Shown here: positions 18,069 through 29,814 of the stretch, piece by piece | Numbering within the stretch: position 1 is the first letter of the stretch | How the letters are laid out: each line of letters starts with the position of its first letter | Translations under genes and position numbers: made by a program | The notes under the pieces: generated by a model | What the model saw: the letters and a program-made list of their open reading frames with translations, nothing else | What the model was told of the DNA's origin: nothing | The model's database searches: none | Source: Acidianus ambivalens | Lineage (GTDB): Archaea > Thermoproteota > Thermoprotei_A > Sulfolobales > Sulfolobaceae | Direction: 5' to 3' | Assembly: GCF_009729015.1 (NCBI RefSeq) | Contig: NZ_CP045482.1 | Coordinates: forward strand, 1,794,001-1,858,000 | Length of the DNA: 64,000 nt

Positions 18069-18085
<17 letters not shown>
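17660..18085 (+). CDS. mcmB: Methylmalonyl-CoA mutase, B12-binding small subunit
   Basis: 141 residues from ATG 17660. The upstream in-frame start at 17600 would add a lysine-rich tail not expected in the family. The cobalamin motif DxHxxG is GLDGHDRGAKV near residue 15; SxL and GG motifs follow (VSILSGAHLEL, LIVGGVIPP). It works with a large catalytic subunit, not in this window, to interconvert methylmalonyl-CoA and succinyl-CoA, part of the Sulfolobales carbon-fixation cycle. It overlaps the meaB-like gene by 17 nt. Confidence 0.93.
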
Positions 18086-18989
<904 letters not shown>

Positions 18990-18990
18990 A

Positions 18991-20213
<1,223 letters not shown>

Positions 20214-20372
20214 ACATATATCTGCGAATTAAAAAGATATAAAGTTTCTGAAGATTTTGTAGATTTTTAGATAAAAAACAATTTCGACGAAAAATTAACT
20301 AAGATGAATAACGTATAAACATTTTTAAATAAAAGTTTATAATTGTTAAAGATATAATGATATCGATCCTAC

Positions 20373-21602
<1,230 letters not shown>

Positions 21603-21608
21603 CATAAA

Positions 21609-22529
21609 ACGGCAGAAGTTGAGCTTACAGCTCTAGACGAAATTCTAACTCCCGAAAAACTACTAAGCGTCAATCATGCACTAGAATTCCTAGAAAAGTT
21701 GGACAAACTAGGCCTTATAGATGTAGTTAATGGACTACTTAATGATGAGGAATATCTAGGGAAAATAATGGGTGCAATAGTAAACGATAAGACTCTTACT
21801 CTAATAAATAACTTCGATAAACTTACTGGATTGCTTGACTTTTTCATGGACGCAGAAACTATGAATAATATAAAATACGCCCTTAGTCTAGTAGGCAAAC
21901 TAAAAAGTTCTGGAATTATAGATCCTATAATAGGAATTTTACAAGACGAAGAGTACATGAGCAAAATAATGGGGGCAATAGTAAACGATAAGGTACTGGA
22001 GTTGATAGGCAAATGGAATAATATAGTTGATCTTATATCTGATCTAACTGACGACGAGACCCTTTCTGCGATAAAATCTGTAGTCGGATTACTTAAAGAT
22101 CTAAACAAAACAGGGATCTTAGATCCTATAAAAGGTATATTACGCGATGAAGAGTATATGGGAAAAATAATGGGAGCATTAATTAATGACTTCACATTAA
22201 ACTTAATAAGTAACTGGAATCAGATAACATCAGATTTATCTAAAATAGATCTAACAAATTTCAAGTATTATATACAACTAATAAACTCTATTGGAGAAGG
22301 ATTGAAAGAAGGAAAGACAATGGATACTATAAACTTAGTAAAAGAGATTGCAAAAGAGCAATCAACAGTCAACTTATTAACGGCAATAGGAAATGCGTTA
22401 AAAGCTGAAAAAGTAAAGCCTATCGGATTAGGTGGACTATTATCAAGCTTAAGAGATCCACAAGTTCAGAAAGGCTTAGGAGTAGTAATAGAAATCTTAA
22501 GGAATCTTGGGTCATATTATAAGTCATGA
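21609..22529 (+). CDS. DUF1641 protein with three helical repeats, probable ACG start
   Basis: 306 residues if begun at ACG 21609 (reads M/T-AEVELTALDEILTPEKLL). Three repeats of about 60 residues each contain a DEEYxxKIMGAIVND-like core (near residues 47, 108 and 170). The first ordinary start, TTG 21699, would drop 30 protein-like residues. The frame is the same as sqr, separated by its TGA. DUF1641 genes often neighbour flavin oxidoreductases; a role beside Sqr is likely but unproven. Confidence 0.82.
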   Translation, partial: TAEVELTALDEILTPEKLLSVNHALEFLEKLDKLGLIDVVNGLLNDEEYLGKIMGAIVNDKTLTLINNFDKLTGLLDFFMDAETMNNIKYALSLVGKLKSSGIIDPIIGILQDEEYMSKIMGAIVNDKVLELIGKWNNIVDLISDLTDDETLSAIKSVVGLLKDLNKTGILDPIKGILRDEEYMGKIMGALINDFTLNLISNWNQITSDLSKIDLTNFKYYIQLINSIGEGLKEGKTMDTINLVKEIAKEQSTVNLLTAIGNALKAEKVKPIGLGGLLSSLRDPQVQKGLGVVIEILRNLGSYYKS

Positions 22530-23308
22530 ATTAAATAATCTATAATTTTATCATTTTTTGATGTAAATACCTCTAAGTCGAATGATTTTTCTATTTTTAA
22601 ATATTTAATTAAGTTTGAAGTTCTTATTATCCAGGGCGGGAGAGAAAACAATGAAATAACTTTCCTAAATTCCTCCCCTTTTATCACAAAAGCTTTAGCG
22701 GGCGAAACTAAGAAGACGTGATCAACATTAATTGCAGAAGGAATAGGAGCTGAAGCGTCATTGTACGATTCTATTATTTCATCATCTCTATGTTGAATGC
22801 ACGATTCTGCAATGTACCAAGAATTATTAATAGTCTCCCTCAACTCGTTACTGGATACAATCTCTGGTTTAAATTTCTCATAAATTTGCTGAAGAACACC
22901 TTTCATTGTTTTGGGAATTAGATGAGTTTCAGTAGCATAATATTTATTATTATTTCCACAAGAAATTCTAATCATTACTGGATAACCGTTAGTCATAAGG
23001 GAATTATAATATTCTACATTAAAGTTCAATATTTCTAAGTCTACAGGAGATAATAATACAGCAAAAGGATTTATTTTCCTTATATCCTCATTTGTTTCAT
23101 CGTAATATTTTAAAGCATCATTCCCTACTAATATTCCAAGATCATAACTTCTTAATAATGTATTAAAACTATACCAAGCGTTATGGCCTGCAACCGGCTT
23201 TAGCGGAAATAATTTTATTCCAACAGCTTTTAACTCTCTTATGAGCATCAGTGAAAAAGTCGTTTTACCAGAATCAAAGGACAACAATCCATTTACTAGG
23301 ATTTTCAT
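22517..23308 (-). CDS. P-loop ATPase of unknown role
   Basis: 263 residues. The N-terminal P-loop is NGLLSFDSGKTTFS (about 6-19), of the type found in dethiobiotin-synthetase-like and MinD-like NTPases, with LFPLKPVAGHNAWY just after it. The rest shows alternating strands and helices without a family I can name. It overlaps the DUF1641 gene tail by 13 nt and is divergent from the proteasome gene. Confidence 0.72.
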   Translation of the reverse strand: MKILVNGLLSFDSGKTTFSLMLIRELKAVGIKLFPLKPVAGHNAWYSFNTLLRSYDLGILVGNDALKYYDETNEDIRKINPFAVLLSPVDLEILNFNVEYYNSLMTNGYPVMIRISCGNNNKYYATETHLIPKTMKGVLQQIYEKFKPEIVSSNELRETINNSWYIAESCIQHRDDEIIESYNDASAPIPSAINVDHVFLVSPAKAFVIKGEEFRKVISLFSLPPWIIRTSNLIKYLKIEKSFDLEVFTSKNDKIIDYLIHDL

Positions 23309-23374
23309 AATGTTCTCATTTTCACTAGTCGTTAAAAAGTAAGCTTCAAATACGCAAAAAATAAAATAGATGTC

Positions 23375-24004
23375 ATGGAAACTCCTAAAATAAAGACTTG
23401 GAAAGGAACTACTACTGTAGGCATTTTGGCGAAAGATGGTGTAGTATTAGCAGCAGATAGAAGAGCTAGTGAAGGATTTTTTGTTGCAAATAAGATGGTG
23501 AGAAAGATACTATATATAACAGATAATATTGGTATAACCACAGCAGGAAGCGTTGCAGATTTACAATTCCTATATTACGTATTAAAAAATTTATATCATT
23601 ATAATTATATCTCAGGTAATAGGCCTACTACTGTGAAAGCTTTAGCAACATATCTAGCTAATACTCTTTCTCAGACTAAATATTTCCCTTATTTAGTTCA
23701 GATTCTGATAGGAGGATATGATACTCAGCCTAGATTATACAACTTAGATTACTTTGGAGATATGACTGAGGAAAAATACGTTGCTACTGGATCCGGTTCT
23801 CCAGTAGCAATGGGAGTTCTGGAAGATGAATATAGAGAAGATTTAACTGCTGATCAGGCTATGGATATTGCAGCAAGAGCTGTTCTATCAGCAATAAAAA
23901 GAGATTCTTATACCGGAACCGGAGTTATTGTATCAAAGATAACTAAAACTGGCCATGTAGAAAAGGAAGTCTATTTAAGGAAGGGAGCAGTTAATGCAAG
24001 TTAA
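23375..24004 (+). CDS. psmB: Proteasome beta subunit (catalytic type)
   Basis: 209 residues. A short propeptide METPKIKTWKG is followed by TTTVGI, so cleavage after Gly11 would free Thr12 as the N-terminal nucleophile. Partner residues are Asp in AADRRAS and Lys in NKMVRKI, so this subunit looks active. No alpha subunit or second beta is in the window. The PEBP gene start overlaps its end by 11 nt. Confidence 0.95.
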   Translation: METPKIKTWKGTTTVGILAKDGVVLAADRRASEGFFVANKMVRKILYITDNIGITTAGSVADLQFLYYVLKNLYHYNYISGNRPTTVKALATYLANTLSQTKYFPYLVQILIGGYDTQPRLYNLDYFGDMTEEKYVATGSGSPVAMGVLEDEYREDLTADQAMDIAARAVLSAIKRDSYTGTGVIVSKITKTGHVEKEVYLRKGAVNAS

Positions 24005-24440
24005 ATCGAGTTTCAAGAATGAAGAATTCATTCCAGTAAAGTATACATGTGATGGAGAAGATATATCGCCACCTTTAGAATGGGATAAAGTAGATAATGC
24101 CAAGACTTATGCAATAATCGTAGAAGATCCTGATGCACCAGCTGGTACTTTCATACATTGGGTTATTTATAATATAAAGGGTAACTCATTACCAGAAAAT
24201 ATTCCAAAAAAAGAGAAAAGTGAATACGGAATTCAAGGGATTAATGACTTTGAACTAGTAGGATATAATGGACCTTGTCCCCCACGAACTCACGGTGCTC
24301 ATAGATACTATTTTAATGTATACGCTTTAGATACTGAATTGGATTATAAATCTAAGATTACCGCAGACGAACTTAAGGAAATGATGGAAGGTCATATTTT
24401 AGCTACTGGTAGCATAATGGGTAAGTACAAGAGGAAGTGA
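23994..24440 (+). CDS. YbhB/YbcL (PEBP) family protein
   Basis: 148 residues, a complete phosphatidylethanolamine-binding-protein fold. Family motifs: YTCDGEDISPPLEW near residue 14, DPDAPAGTFIHWVIYNI near 43 and GPCPPRTHGAHRYYFNVYALD near 92. The ligand is unknown in archaea. It overlaps psmB by 11 nt and precedes rfcS. Confidence 0.93.
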   Translation: MQVKSSFKNEEFIPVKYTCDGEDISPPLEWDKVDNAKTYAIIVEDPDAPAGTFIHWVIYNIKGNSLPENIPKKEKSEYGIQGINDFELVGYNGPCPPRTHGAHRYYFNVYALDTELDYKSKITADELKEMMEGHILATGSIMGKYKRK

Positions 24441-24475
24441 ATCCTTTTTAATTTTAGGCAAGAATATTTGTCTCG

Positions 24476-25456
24476 ATGGAAGAAGAAATCCTTTGGGCGG
24501 AGAAATATAGGCCAAGAAGTTTAGACGATATAGTTAATCAAAAAGACATAGTTGAAAGATTAAAAAGATTCGTGAAAGAAAAAAACATGCCACATTTACT
24601 TTTTGCTGGTCCGCCTGGTACTGGTAAAACTACTGCAGCGCTAGCTCTAGTTCACGATTTGTACGGAGATTCCTATGAACAATTCTTTTTAGAATTAAAC
24701 GCAAGTGATGAAAGAGGAATTGATGTAATTAGGAATAAAGTTAAAGAATTCGCCAGGACTATGGTTTCATCCTCTGTACCATTTAAAGTGATTTTACTTG
24801 ATGAGGCAGATAATATGACAGCCGATGCTCAGCAAGCATTAAGAAGAACAATGGAGCTTTATACAGAATCCACAAGGTTTATACTCGCTTGTAATTACTT
24901 AAGTAAAATAATTGACCCTATACAGTCTAGGACTGCACTCTTTAGGTTTTATCCACTAAAGAAAGAAGACGTAGTTAGCAGACTTGAGTTTATAGCAAAA
25001 GAAGAGAAAGTCGAATACGATGAGAAAGCACTAGAGACTATTTACGATATTACTATGGGTGATATGAGAAAAGCGATAAATACGCTTCAAGCAGCATCAG
25101 CTTATGGAAAAGTTACCGTTGAGGCTGTTTTTAAGGTTCTTGGACTTGCACAGCCTAAAGAAGTTAGAGATATGCTAAAGCTTGCGTTATCTGGAAAATT
25201 CATGGAAGCTAGGGAAAAGTTGAGGTCATTACTAGTTACATATGGACTATCTGGTGAGGATATAGTTAAACAACTTCATAGAGAATTGACTTCTAATGAG
25301 TTGCAAATTCCAGAAGAGTTAAGAGTATTATTAATGGATTACATAGGTGAGGTTGAGTTTAGAATAATAGAAGGTGCTGATGATGAAATCCAACTGTCTG
25401 CATTGCTAGCTAAAATAGCTATTTATGGGAATAAATATGTAGGGTCTTCTAAATGA
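24476..25456 (+). CDS. rfcS: Replication factor C small subunit
   Basis: AAA+ clamp-loader subunit that opens PCNA with RfcL. 326 residues. RFC box WAEKYRPRSLDDIV near residue 7; Walker A FAGPPGTGKTTAA near 44; ELNASDERGIDVIR; Walker B VILLDEADNMTADAQ near 105; the SRC-like arginine finger reads IDPIQSRTALFRF. Its stop overlaps the rfcL start (ATGA). Confidence 0.97.
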   Translation: MEEEILWAEKYRPRSLDDIVNQKDIVERLKRFVKEKNMPHLLFAGPPGTGKTTAALALVHDLYGDSYEQFFLELNASDERGIDVIRNKVKEFARTMVSSSVPFKVILLDEADNMTADAQQALRRTMELYTESTRFILACNYLSKIIDPIQSRTALFRFYPLKKEDVVSRLEFIAKEEKVEYDEKALETIYDITMGDMRKAINTLQAASAYGKVTVEAVFKVLGLAQPKEVRDMLKLALSGKFMEAREKLRSLLVTYGLSGEDIVKQLHRELTSNELQIPEELRVLLMDYIGEVEFRIIEGADDEIQLSALLAKIAIYGNKYVGSSK

Positions 25457-26802
25457 CTTTACCATGGATAATAAAGTATAGACCTAAGTCCTTAAATGAC
25501 GTTGAAAATCAGGATGACGTAAAACAAGAGTTGAAAAGATGGATTGAAAGCTGGTTATCAGGAAAGCCGGAAAATAAGGCTTTATTACTTTATGGTCCAC
25601 CAGGGACTGGAAAAACTACATTAGCTCAAGCTTTAGCTCATGATTACGGTTTAGAATTATTAGAAATGAACGCTAGTGATAGCAGAAATCTAGAGGCAAT
25701 AAAAAATATAGCACAAAGAGCTGCAGTAAGTGGTAGCCTTTTTGGCGCAAAAGGAAAGCTAATCTTTCTAGACGAAGTTGATGGAATAAATGCAAGGCAA
25801 GATATGGGTGCGATTCCAGCAATAGCTGAACTAGTTCAAAAGACTAAATATCCAGTATTACTAGCTGCAAATGATCCTTGGGATCCCTCTTTAAGAGAAT
25901 TAAGAAATCTTGCAAAATTAGTTGAAGTTAAAAAACTTGGTAAATATGCTTTGAGGAAAATTCTTGGAAAAATATGTACTTCCGAAAAGTTGCAATGCGA
26001 TGACGACGCTCTAGACGAAATTATAGAAATTAGCGATGGAGATGCTAGATATGCTATCAACCTTTTAGAAGCCACAGCGGAAGGATTTAAGAAGGTTACA
26101 GTAGAGAGTGTAAAGGAATTCGCCAGAAGAAAAGAGAGCGAATTAGATCCTTTTGAAACCGTAAGAGGAGTGTTTTGGGCAAAATATGCTTGGCAAGCTA
26201 AAAATGCAGTAACTAATTCTCAAGTGGATTATGATTTACTCATGAAATGGTTCTCAGAAAACATACCAGTTCAATACGATAATATGGAAGATGTATATAG
26301 GGCATATGATGCCCTTGCTAGGGCGTCAATATTCTTATCTAGGGCAAAGACTTCTAGCTGGGATATGTTAAGCTATACTTTTGATATGATGGGACCTGGA
26401 GTTGCCATGGCTGAAATAGAGAAACAAAATCCAGGTTGGAAACCTAAGTGGAGGAAATACCAGTTTCCTCAAACTATTCAATTGCTCTCTAAATCGAAAT
26501 CCAATAGAGAGATTAGAGATAAAATAGTTAGCAAAATAGCTAGTAAAATTCATTCATCTGAGGAGAAAACTCTAAACGACGTATATCCTTTATTCTTGCA
26601 ATTTTATAAGAAATATGAAGATAAATTGAGCAAAGATATGGATTTATCCCCAGACGAGATTAACTTTCTTAACGAAATAACTGGTAAATCTCAGGAAGAA
26701 GAAGAGAAAGAAGAAACTAGTTATAGCAAAGCTAGTGCTACATCAAAAAGGTACTATAGTAGTGGAGGAAGGAGATATACTACTAGGAAGAAGAAATCTT
26801 AA
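25453..26802 (+). CDS. rfcL: Replication factor C large subunit
   Basis: 449 residues. RFC box WIIKYRPKSLNDVE, Walker A LLYGPPGTGKTTLA near residue 49, EMNASDSRN, Walker B LIFLDEVDGINARQD near 104. The C-terminal helical domain ends in an acidic stretch (EEEEKEE) and a basic Ser/Tyr/Lys tail, typical of crenarchaeal RfcL. It is coupled to rfcS by a 4-nt overlap. Its last 20 nt overlap the convergent moaC. Confidence 0.96.
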   Translation: MTLPWIIKYRPKSLNDVENQDDVKQELKRWIESWLSGKPENKALLLYGPPGTGKTTLAQALAHDYGLELLEMNASDSRNLEAIKNIAQRAAVSGSLFGAKGKLIFLDEVDGINARQDMGAIPAIAELVQKTKYPVLLAANDPWDPSLRELRNLAKLVEVKKLGKYALRKILGKICTSEKLQCDDDALDEIIEISDGDARYAINLLEATAEGFKKVTVESVKEFARRKESELDPFETVRGVFWAKYAWQAKNAVTNSQVDYDLLMKWFSENIPVQYDNMEDVYRAYDALARASIFLSRAKTSSWDMLSYTFDMMGPGVAMAEIEKQNPGWKPKWRKYQFPQTIQLLSKSKSNREIRDKIVSKIASKIHSSEEKTLNDVYPLFLQFYKKYEDKLSKDMDLSPDEINFLNEITGKSQEEEEKEETSYSKASATSKRYYSSGGRRYTTRKKKS

Positions 26803-27232
26803 GCTTATTAACGACTTTTATTCCATCAATTTGAGTAGTTGTATATTGGCCTTCTTCATTTTTCTCATATTTTTTAACCATATCCCATATTGTAAGTAAT
26901 GCTACAGACGTAGCAGTTAACGCTTCCATTTCGACTCCAGTCTTATAATGTGCCTTTACTTCCGTTCTAACTTTAACTTTATCCTCTTCTAGTTCCACAT
27001 CAACAGCTATCGATTCTAAAGGTATAGGATGACACATAGGTAATATTTCGGGAGTTTTCTTTGCAGCCATTATTCCTGCTACCTTAGCTACAGCTATTAC
27101 GTCTCCTTTCTCTATTTCTCCTCTTTTAATTTTATCTATGGTCTCTTTTTTTAATTTAATATAACCTTCCACTACAGCTATTCTAAGTACTGGTTGTTTT
27201 TCACTAATATCTACCATTCTTGCCTCTGTCAT
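26783..27232 (-). CDS. moaC: Cyclic pyranopterin monophosphate synthase
   Basis: Second step of molybdopterin synthesis, with MoaA. 149 residues. The substrate motif MCHPIPLESI near residue 66 and the helix KAHYKTGVEMEALTATSVA near 108 are diagnostic. The ATG overlaps the TGA of the small winged-helix ORF upstream (ATGA), placing moaC in an operon that begins with cdc6. The other cofactor genes of this window are at 51563-53783. Confidence 0.95.
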   Translation of the reverse strand: MTEARMVDISEKQPVLRIAVVEGYIKLKKETIDKIKRGEIEKGDVIAVAKVAGIMAAKKTPEILPMCHPIPLESIAVDVELEEDKVKVRTEVKAHYKTGVEMEALTATSVALLTIWDMVKKYEKNEEGQYTTTQIDGIKVVNKLKISSS

Positions 27233-27483
27233 AAATCATCTAATTCTTCTAATAGGTTCTTTAAGATAATAATCTTTTGATTAGTATAGTTCAATCTGAC
27301 TATTTTAGCTCTTTCACCAGATAATATCTCTATATATCCCTTTTCACTTAAGTAATTTAATTCCCTCTTTAGAACATTAAATTTTACTCTAGCTAGTTTT
27401 GATAAATTTGATATAGGAAGATCTCCATATTTTATTAATGTATAAATAATTTTAAATCTTATAAAATCATTTCTGCTCTGAAT
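27229..27483 (-). CDS. Small winged-helix protein, no standard start codon
   Basis: The frame runs open between cdc6 and moaC and reads RNDFIRFKIIYTLIKYGD, then ISNLSKLARVKFNVLKRELN, LSEKGYIEILSGERAKIVRL: a compact winged helix-turn-helix of about 81-84 residues. Its TGA overlaps the moaC ATG. There is no ATG, GTG or TTG near the N-terminus; ATT 27483 is a candidate. Alternatively a +1 shift at AAA-TGA at the end of cdc6 would fuse it to Cdc6. It may be a regulator. Confidence 0.7.
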   Translation of the reverse strand: MQSRNDFIRFKIIYTLIKYGDLPISNLSKLARVKFNVLKRELNYLSEKGYIEILSGERAKIVRLNYTNQKIIILKNLLEELDDL

Positions 27484-28705
27484 TCTTCAACGCCCCTATC
27501 AATTTCGTTACATAATCGTCTAATTCTTGACTAGCAGGGAATGTTAATGAAAGTAAAGTCGTTCTCCCTCTCATTCCTTTACCGCTCTGTTGTGTATTAA
27601 TTATTCCCATTAGTTTTAGTCTTCTCATATATTCAAAGACTTGAGTATGCCTTCTAGGCTCTACGCCTAATAGCTCACATAGCCTTGAATATTCATCTTC
27701 TACTTCCCCTATGGGGAACGACTCTTTTTTCTCTCTTTTCGACAAGTTTATCAAAGCTTTAACTAATAGCATAGGATGCAATTCTAGATAATTTAATTCG
27801 TCTAAAATTATACTAGCCTCTTCATTAAGTCTTGAATTAGCCTTTTTTGCATGTTCTACTGTAACTATAGGTGAGCCTTCTGCATCGGCTATTCTTCCAG
27901 CCAATTCTAAAGTTTCTATTGAAAGTCTAGCATTTCCGCTTCCTCCTTTATCAAAGCCATTAATGTCAGAAATGAATCTTACAGCATCATCTGAAACTGT
28001 CCCGTCGTAAAATGCTATCTTAACTCTATCTTGTAAAATATCATATAACTCGTTTGACTTATACGGTGGAAATTCTATTATGTCTCTAGCTATATGGTCT
28101 CTTACTGTTTTATCTAGGCTTGATAGCGTAGTTAAATCTCTAATGATGAAAATATAACTTACCCTTTTTACATTGACTGCTAACTCGTCATATAGCCTTA
28201 CAATAAAGTAAATGTCTTCTGGTGGAGATGAATTAAGGAAATAATCAAATTCGTCTAGAGTTATTATTACATACATATTTCTTCTTTCCAAATATTCGTG
28301 AATTATTTTGAAAACTTCTTGTGAAGATAAACCTCTAGGTGGTATAGATAATTTTAGTTGCTCTGCAATTTTCAAAGTAATCAAATATAAAGTCCTTTCT
28401 CTGTGGCAATTTACATGAGCATACTCAACTTTAATTCCCCTATTTTTAACTTGTTCTGCGAACGCTTTACCAAAAATTCTTGCAGTAACTGTTTTTCCAG
28501 TACCAGTCCTTCCAGTTATAACTACTCTCACTGACGATTTTCCTGGATCATTAACTATATCTCTAAATGCTATTGTTAACTCCTTTAGCTTATCTTCCCT
28601 ATGAGGCAATCTTTCTGGAATATAATCTGGATTTAATTTAGATCCATCTTTCAACACACTGGGCGAGTTTAAACTGCTATTTATTATATCACTAGGTAAA
28701 GCCAT
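27467..28705 (-). CDS. cdc6: Orc1/Cdc6 replication initiator
   Basis: AAA+ origin-binding initiator, 412 residues from ATG 28705, which has AGTGA as a Shine-Dalgarno; the in-frame GTG at 28714 adds three residues. Walker A ITGRTGTGKTVTA near residue 63; Walker B VIITLDEFDYF near 150; a C-terminal winged helix with GKGMRGRTTLLSL. The neighbours RFC, moaC, gins23 and mcm match the region that carries cdc6-2 in S. solfataricus, as I recall it, so this is probably the Cdc6-2 paralogue. No origin repeat array is seen here. Confidence 0.94.
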   Translation of the reverse strand: MALPSDIINSSLNSPSVLKDGSKLNPDYIPERLPHREDKLKELTIAFRDIVNDPGKSSVRVVITGRTGTGKTVTARIFGKAFAEQVKNRGIKVEYAHVNCHRERTLYLITLKIAEQLKLSIPPRGLSSQEVFKIIHEYLERRNMYVIITLDEFDYFLNSSPPEDIYFIVRLYDELAVNVKRVSYIFIIRDLTTLSSLDKTVRDHIARDIIEFPPYKSNELYDILQDRVKIAFYDGTVSDDAVRFISDINGFDKGGSGNARLSIETLELAGRIADAEGSPIVTVEHAKKANSRLNEEASIILDELNYLELHPMLLVKALINLSKREKKESFPIGEVEDEYSRLCELLGVEPRRHTQVFEYMRRLKLMGIINTQQSGKGMRGRTTLLSLTFPASQELDDYVTKLIGALKNSEQK

Positions 28706-28750
28706 AACTTTCACTCATACGATATTTTAGTGGTAATACTTTATATTTTA

Positions 28751-29254
28751 TTAGAGAGAGTTGACCGAAACTTTTTCCTGACCCTTTCTCATTATTGACA
28801 AATAGACTTTATCGCCTATTAAATTTACAAAAAGAATATAGTCGGGATTCTTATAATCGACTTCTAGTTTGCCTTTCATTCTTAAGCCTATTCCGATTTC
28901 TATTGACCTGCAATCAGCTTGTTTATTACCTCTATTAATGCATTCTACATAAAATTTTTTGAATTTTCTAGAAGATAATAATTTTTCTGCATCTTCGAAA
29001 ATATTGGATAAGTCGCTTATCTTATCTATAGTAAAAATCCTACCTATACAAGAAGGAGGTGCTGAAATTATTAAACCGTAAGCCTCTAGTGGAGAAAGTT
29101 TAGAATAAATGAGGAATACATTTTGCTTAATCTCATCTATTTGCGCATTCTCATCTTTTATTAAAAGCCTATCAAGTATCTCGGCTTTACATTTCTTATC
29201 TTTTCCAGGTAACGTGGTAATAATCAGCTTAGGTTCCATATTGTTATTAAGCAT
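28751..29254 (-). CDS. THUMP-domain RNA-binding protein
   Basis: About 167 residues, essentially one THUMP domain with its N-terminal ferredoxin-like part: KLIITTLPGKDKKCKAEILD near the start, and KLEVDYKNPDYILFVNLIGD near residue 130. No catalytic domain is attached, as in Tan1-like proteins that assist tRNA acetylation; tmcA is in this window at 38243. Start ATG 29254 or 29239. It is divergent from gins23. Confidence 0.85.
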   Translation of the reverse strand: MLNNNMEPKLIITTLPGKDKKCKAEILDRLLIKDENAQIDEIKQNVFLIYSKLSPLEAYGLIISAPPSCIGRIFTIDKISDLSNIFEDAEKLLSSRKFKKFYVECINRGNKQADCRSIEIGIGLRMKGKLEVDYKNPDYILFVNLIGDKVYLSIMRKGQEKVSVNSL

Positions 29255-29274
29255 AAAAATCAAATATAGAATAT

Positions 29275-29814
29275 ATGTTTAAAGTATTGCTAAGGGCTTT
29301 AGATAAATTACAACTGACAGAGAAGAAAAAAGTCGCCGTATTTGACGATATTGGTCCTTTAGATTTGGGATTTACAGAAATTTCATTATCTAAAGGAAGT
29401 GAAGACGAAATCCCATTATGGCTTGCACAACATTTAGAAAAGCAAAATCTCGTAAAAATTAATTCAATAACTACTGAAGAGTTAGGTAAGTTACTTTTTC
29501 AGGAAAAACAAAATTCCACAACTCCTGCATCGCTAGTAAAAACGTATCCGGATATTTATTTTAGAATAAAAAAACTTGAGGAAGAACTTAAAGCAAAAGG
29601 ACTTGATGGATTGGAAGAATTAAAGAAAGTAAAAAGTATGGTCAATGAAATCTCATTAATTAGATTAAGAAAAATTATACAATTAGCATCTTTGAACATA
29701 AATGACCAAACACTTATAAGTAAAATGACAAAAGAAGAATATTTGGCATACTTAAGTATGAGAAAGATTATAACTTCGTTTTACGGTGATGTGATTGGAA
29801 GCTCAGCAAATTGA
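29275..29814 (+). CDS. gins23: GINS complex subunit Gins23
   Basis: Component of the replicative CMG-like helicase, linking MCM with primase and Cdc45/RecJ partners. 179 residues. N-terminal B-like region GPLDLGFTEISLSKGSEDEIPLWLAQHL (first 60) and a helical A domain (about 100-175). Identification rests on this layout and the overlap with mcm, the arrangement known in Sulfolobus. Its last 20 nt overlap the mcm start. Confidence 0.9.
   Translation: MFKVLLRALDKLQLTEKKKVAVFDDIGPLDLGFTEISLSKGSEDEIPLWLAQHLEKQNLVKINSITTEELGKLLFQEKQNSTTPASLVKTYPDIYFRIKKLEEELKAKGLDGLEELKKVKSMVNEISLIRLRKIIQLASLNINDQTLISKMTKEEYLAYLSMRKIITSFYGDVIGSSAN

Noticed and set aside
27467..29275. A replication origin next to cdc6
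   Set aside because: The gaps on both sides are short (under 50 nt), with no run of origin-recognition-box-like repeats; in Sulfolobus the cdc6 copy beside RFC/MCM is not the one next to an origin, as far as I recall.
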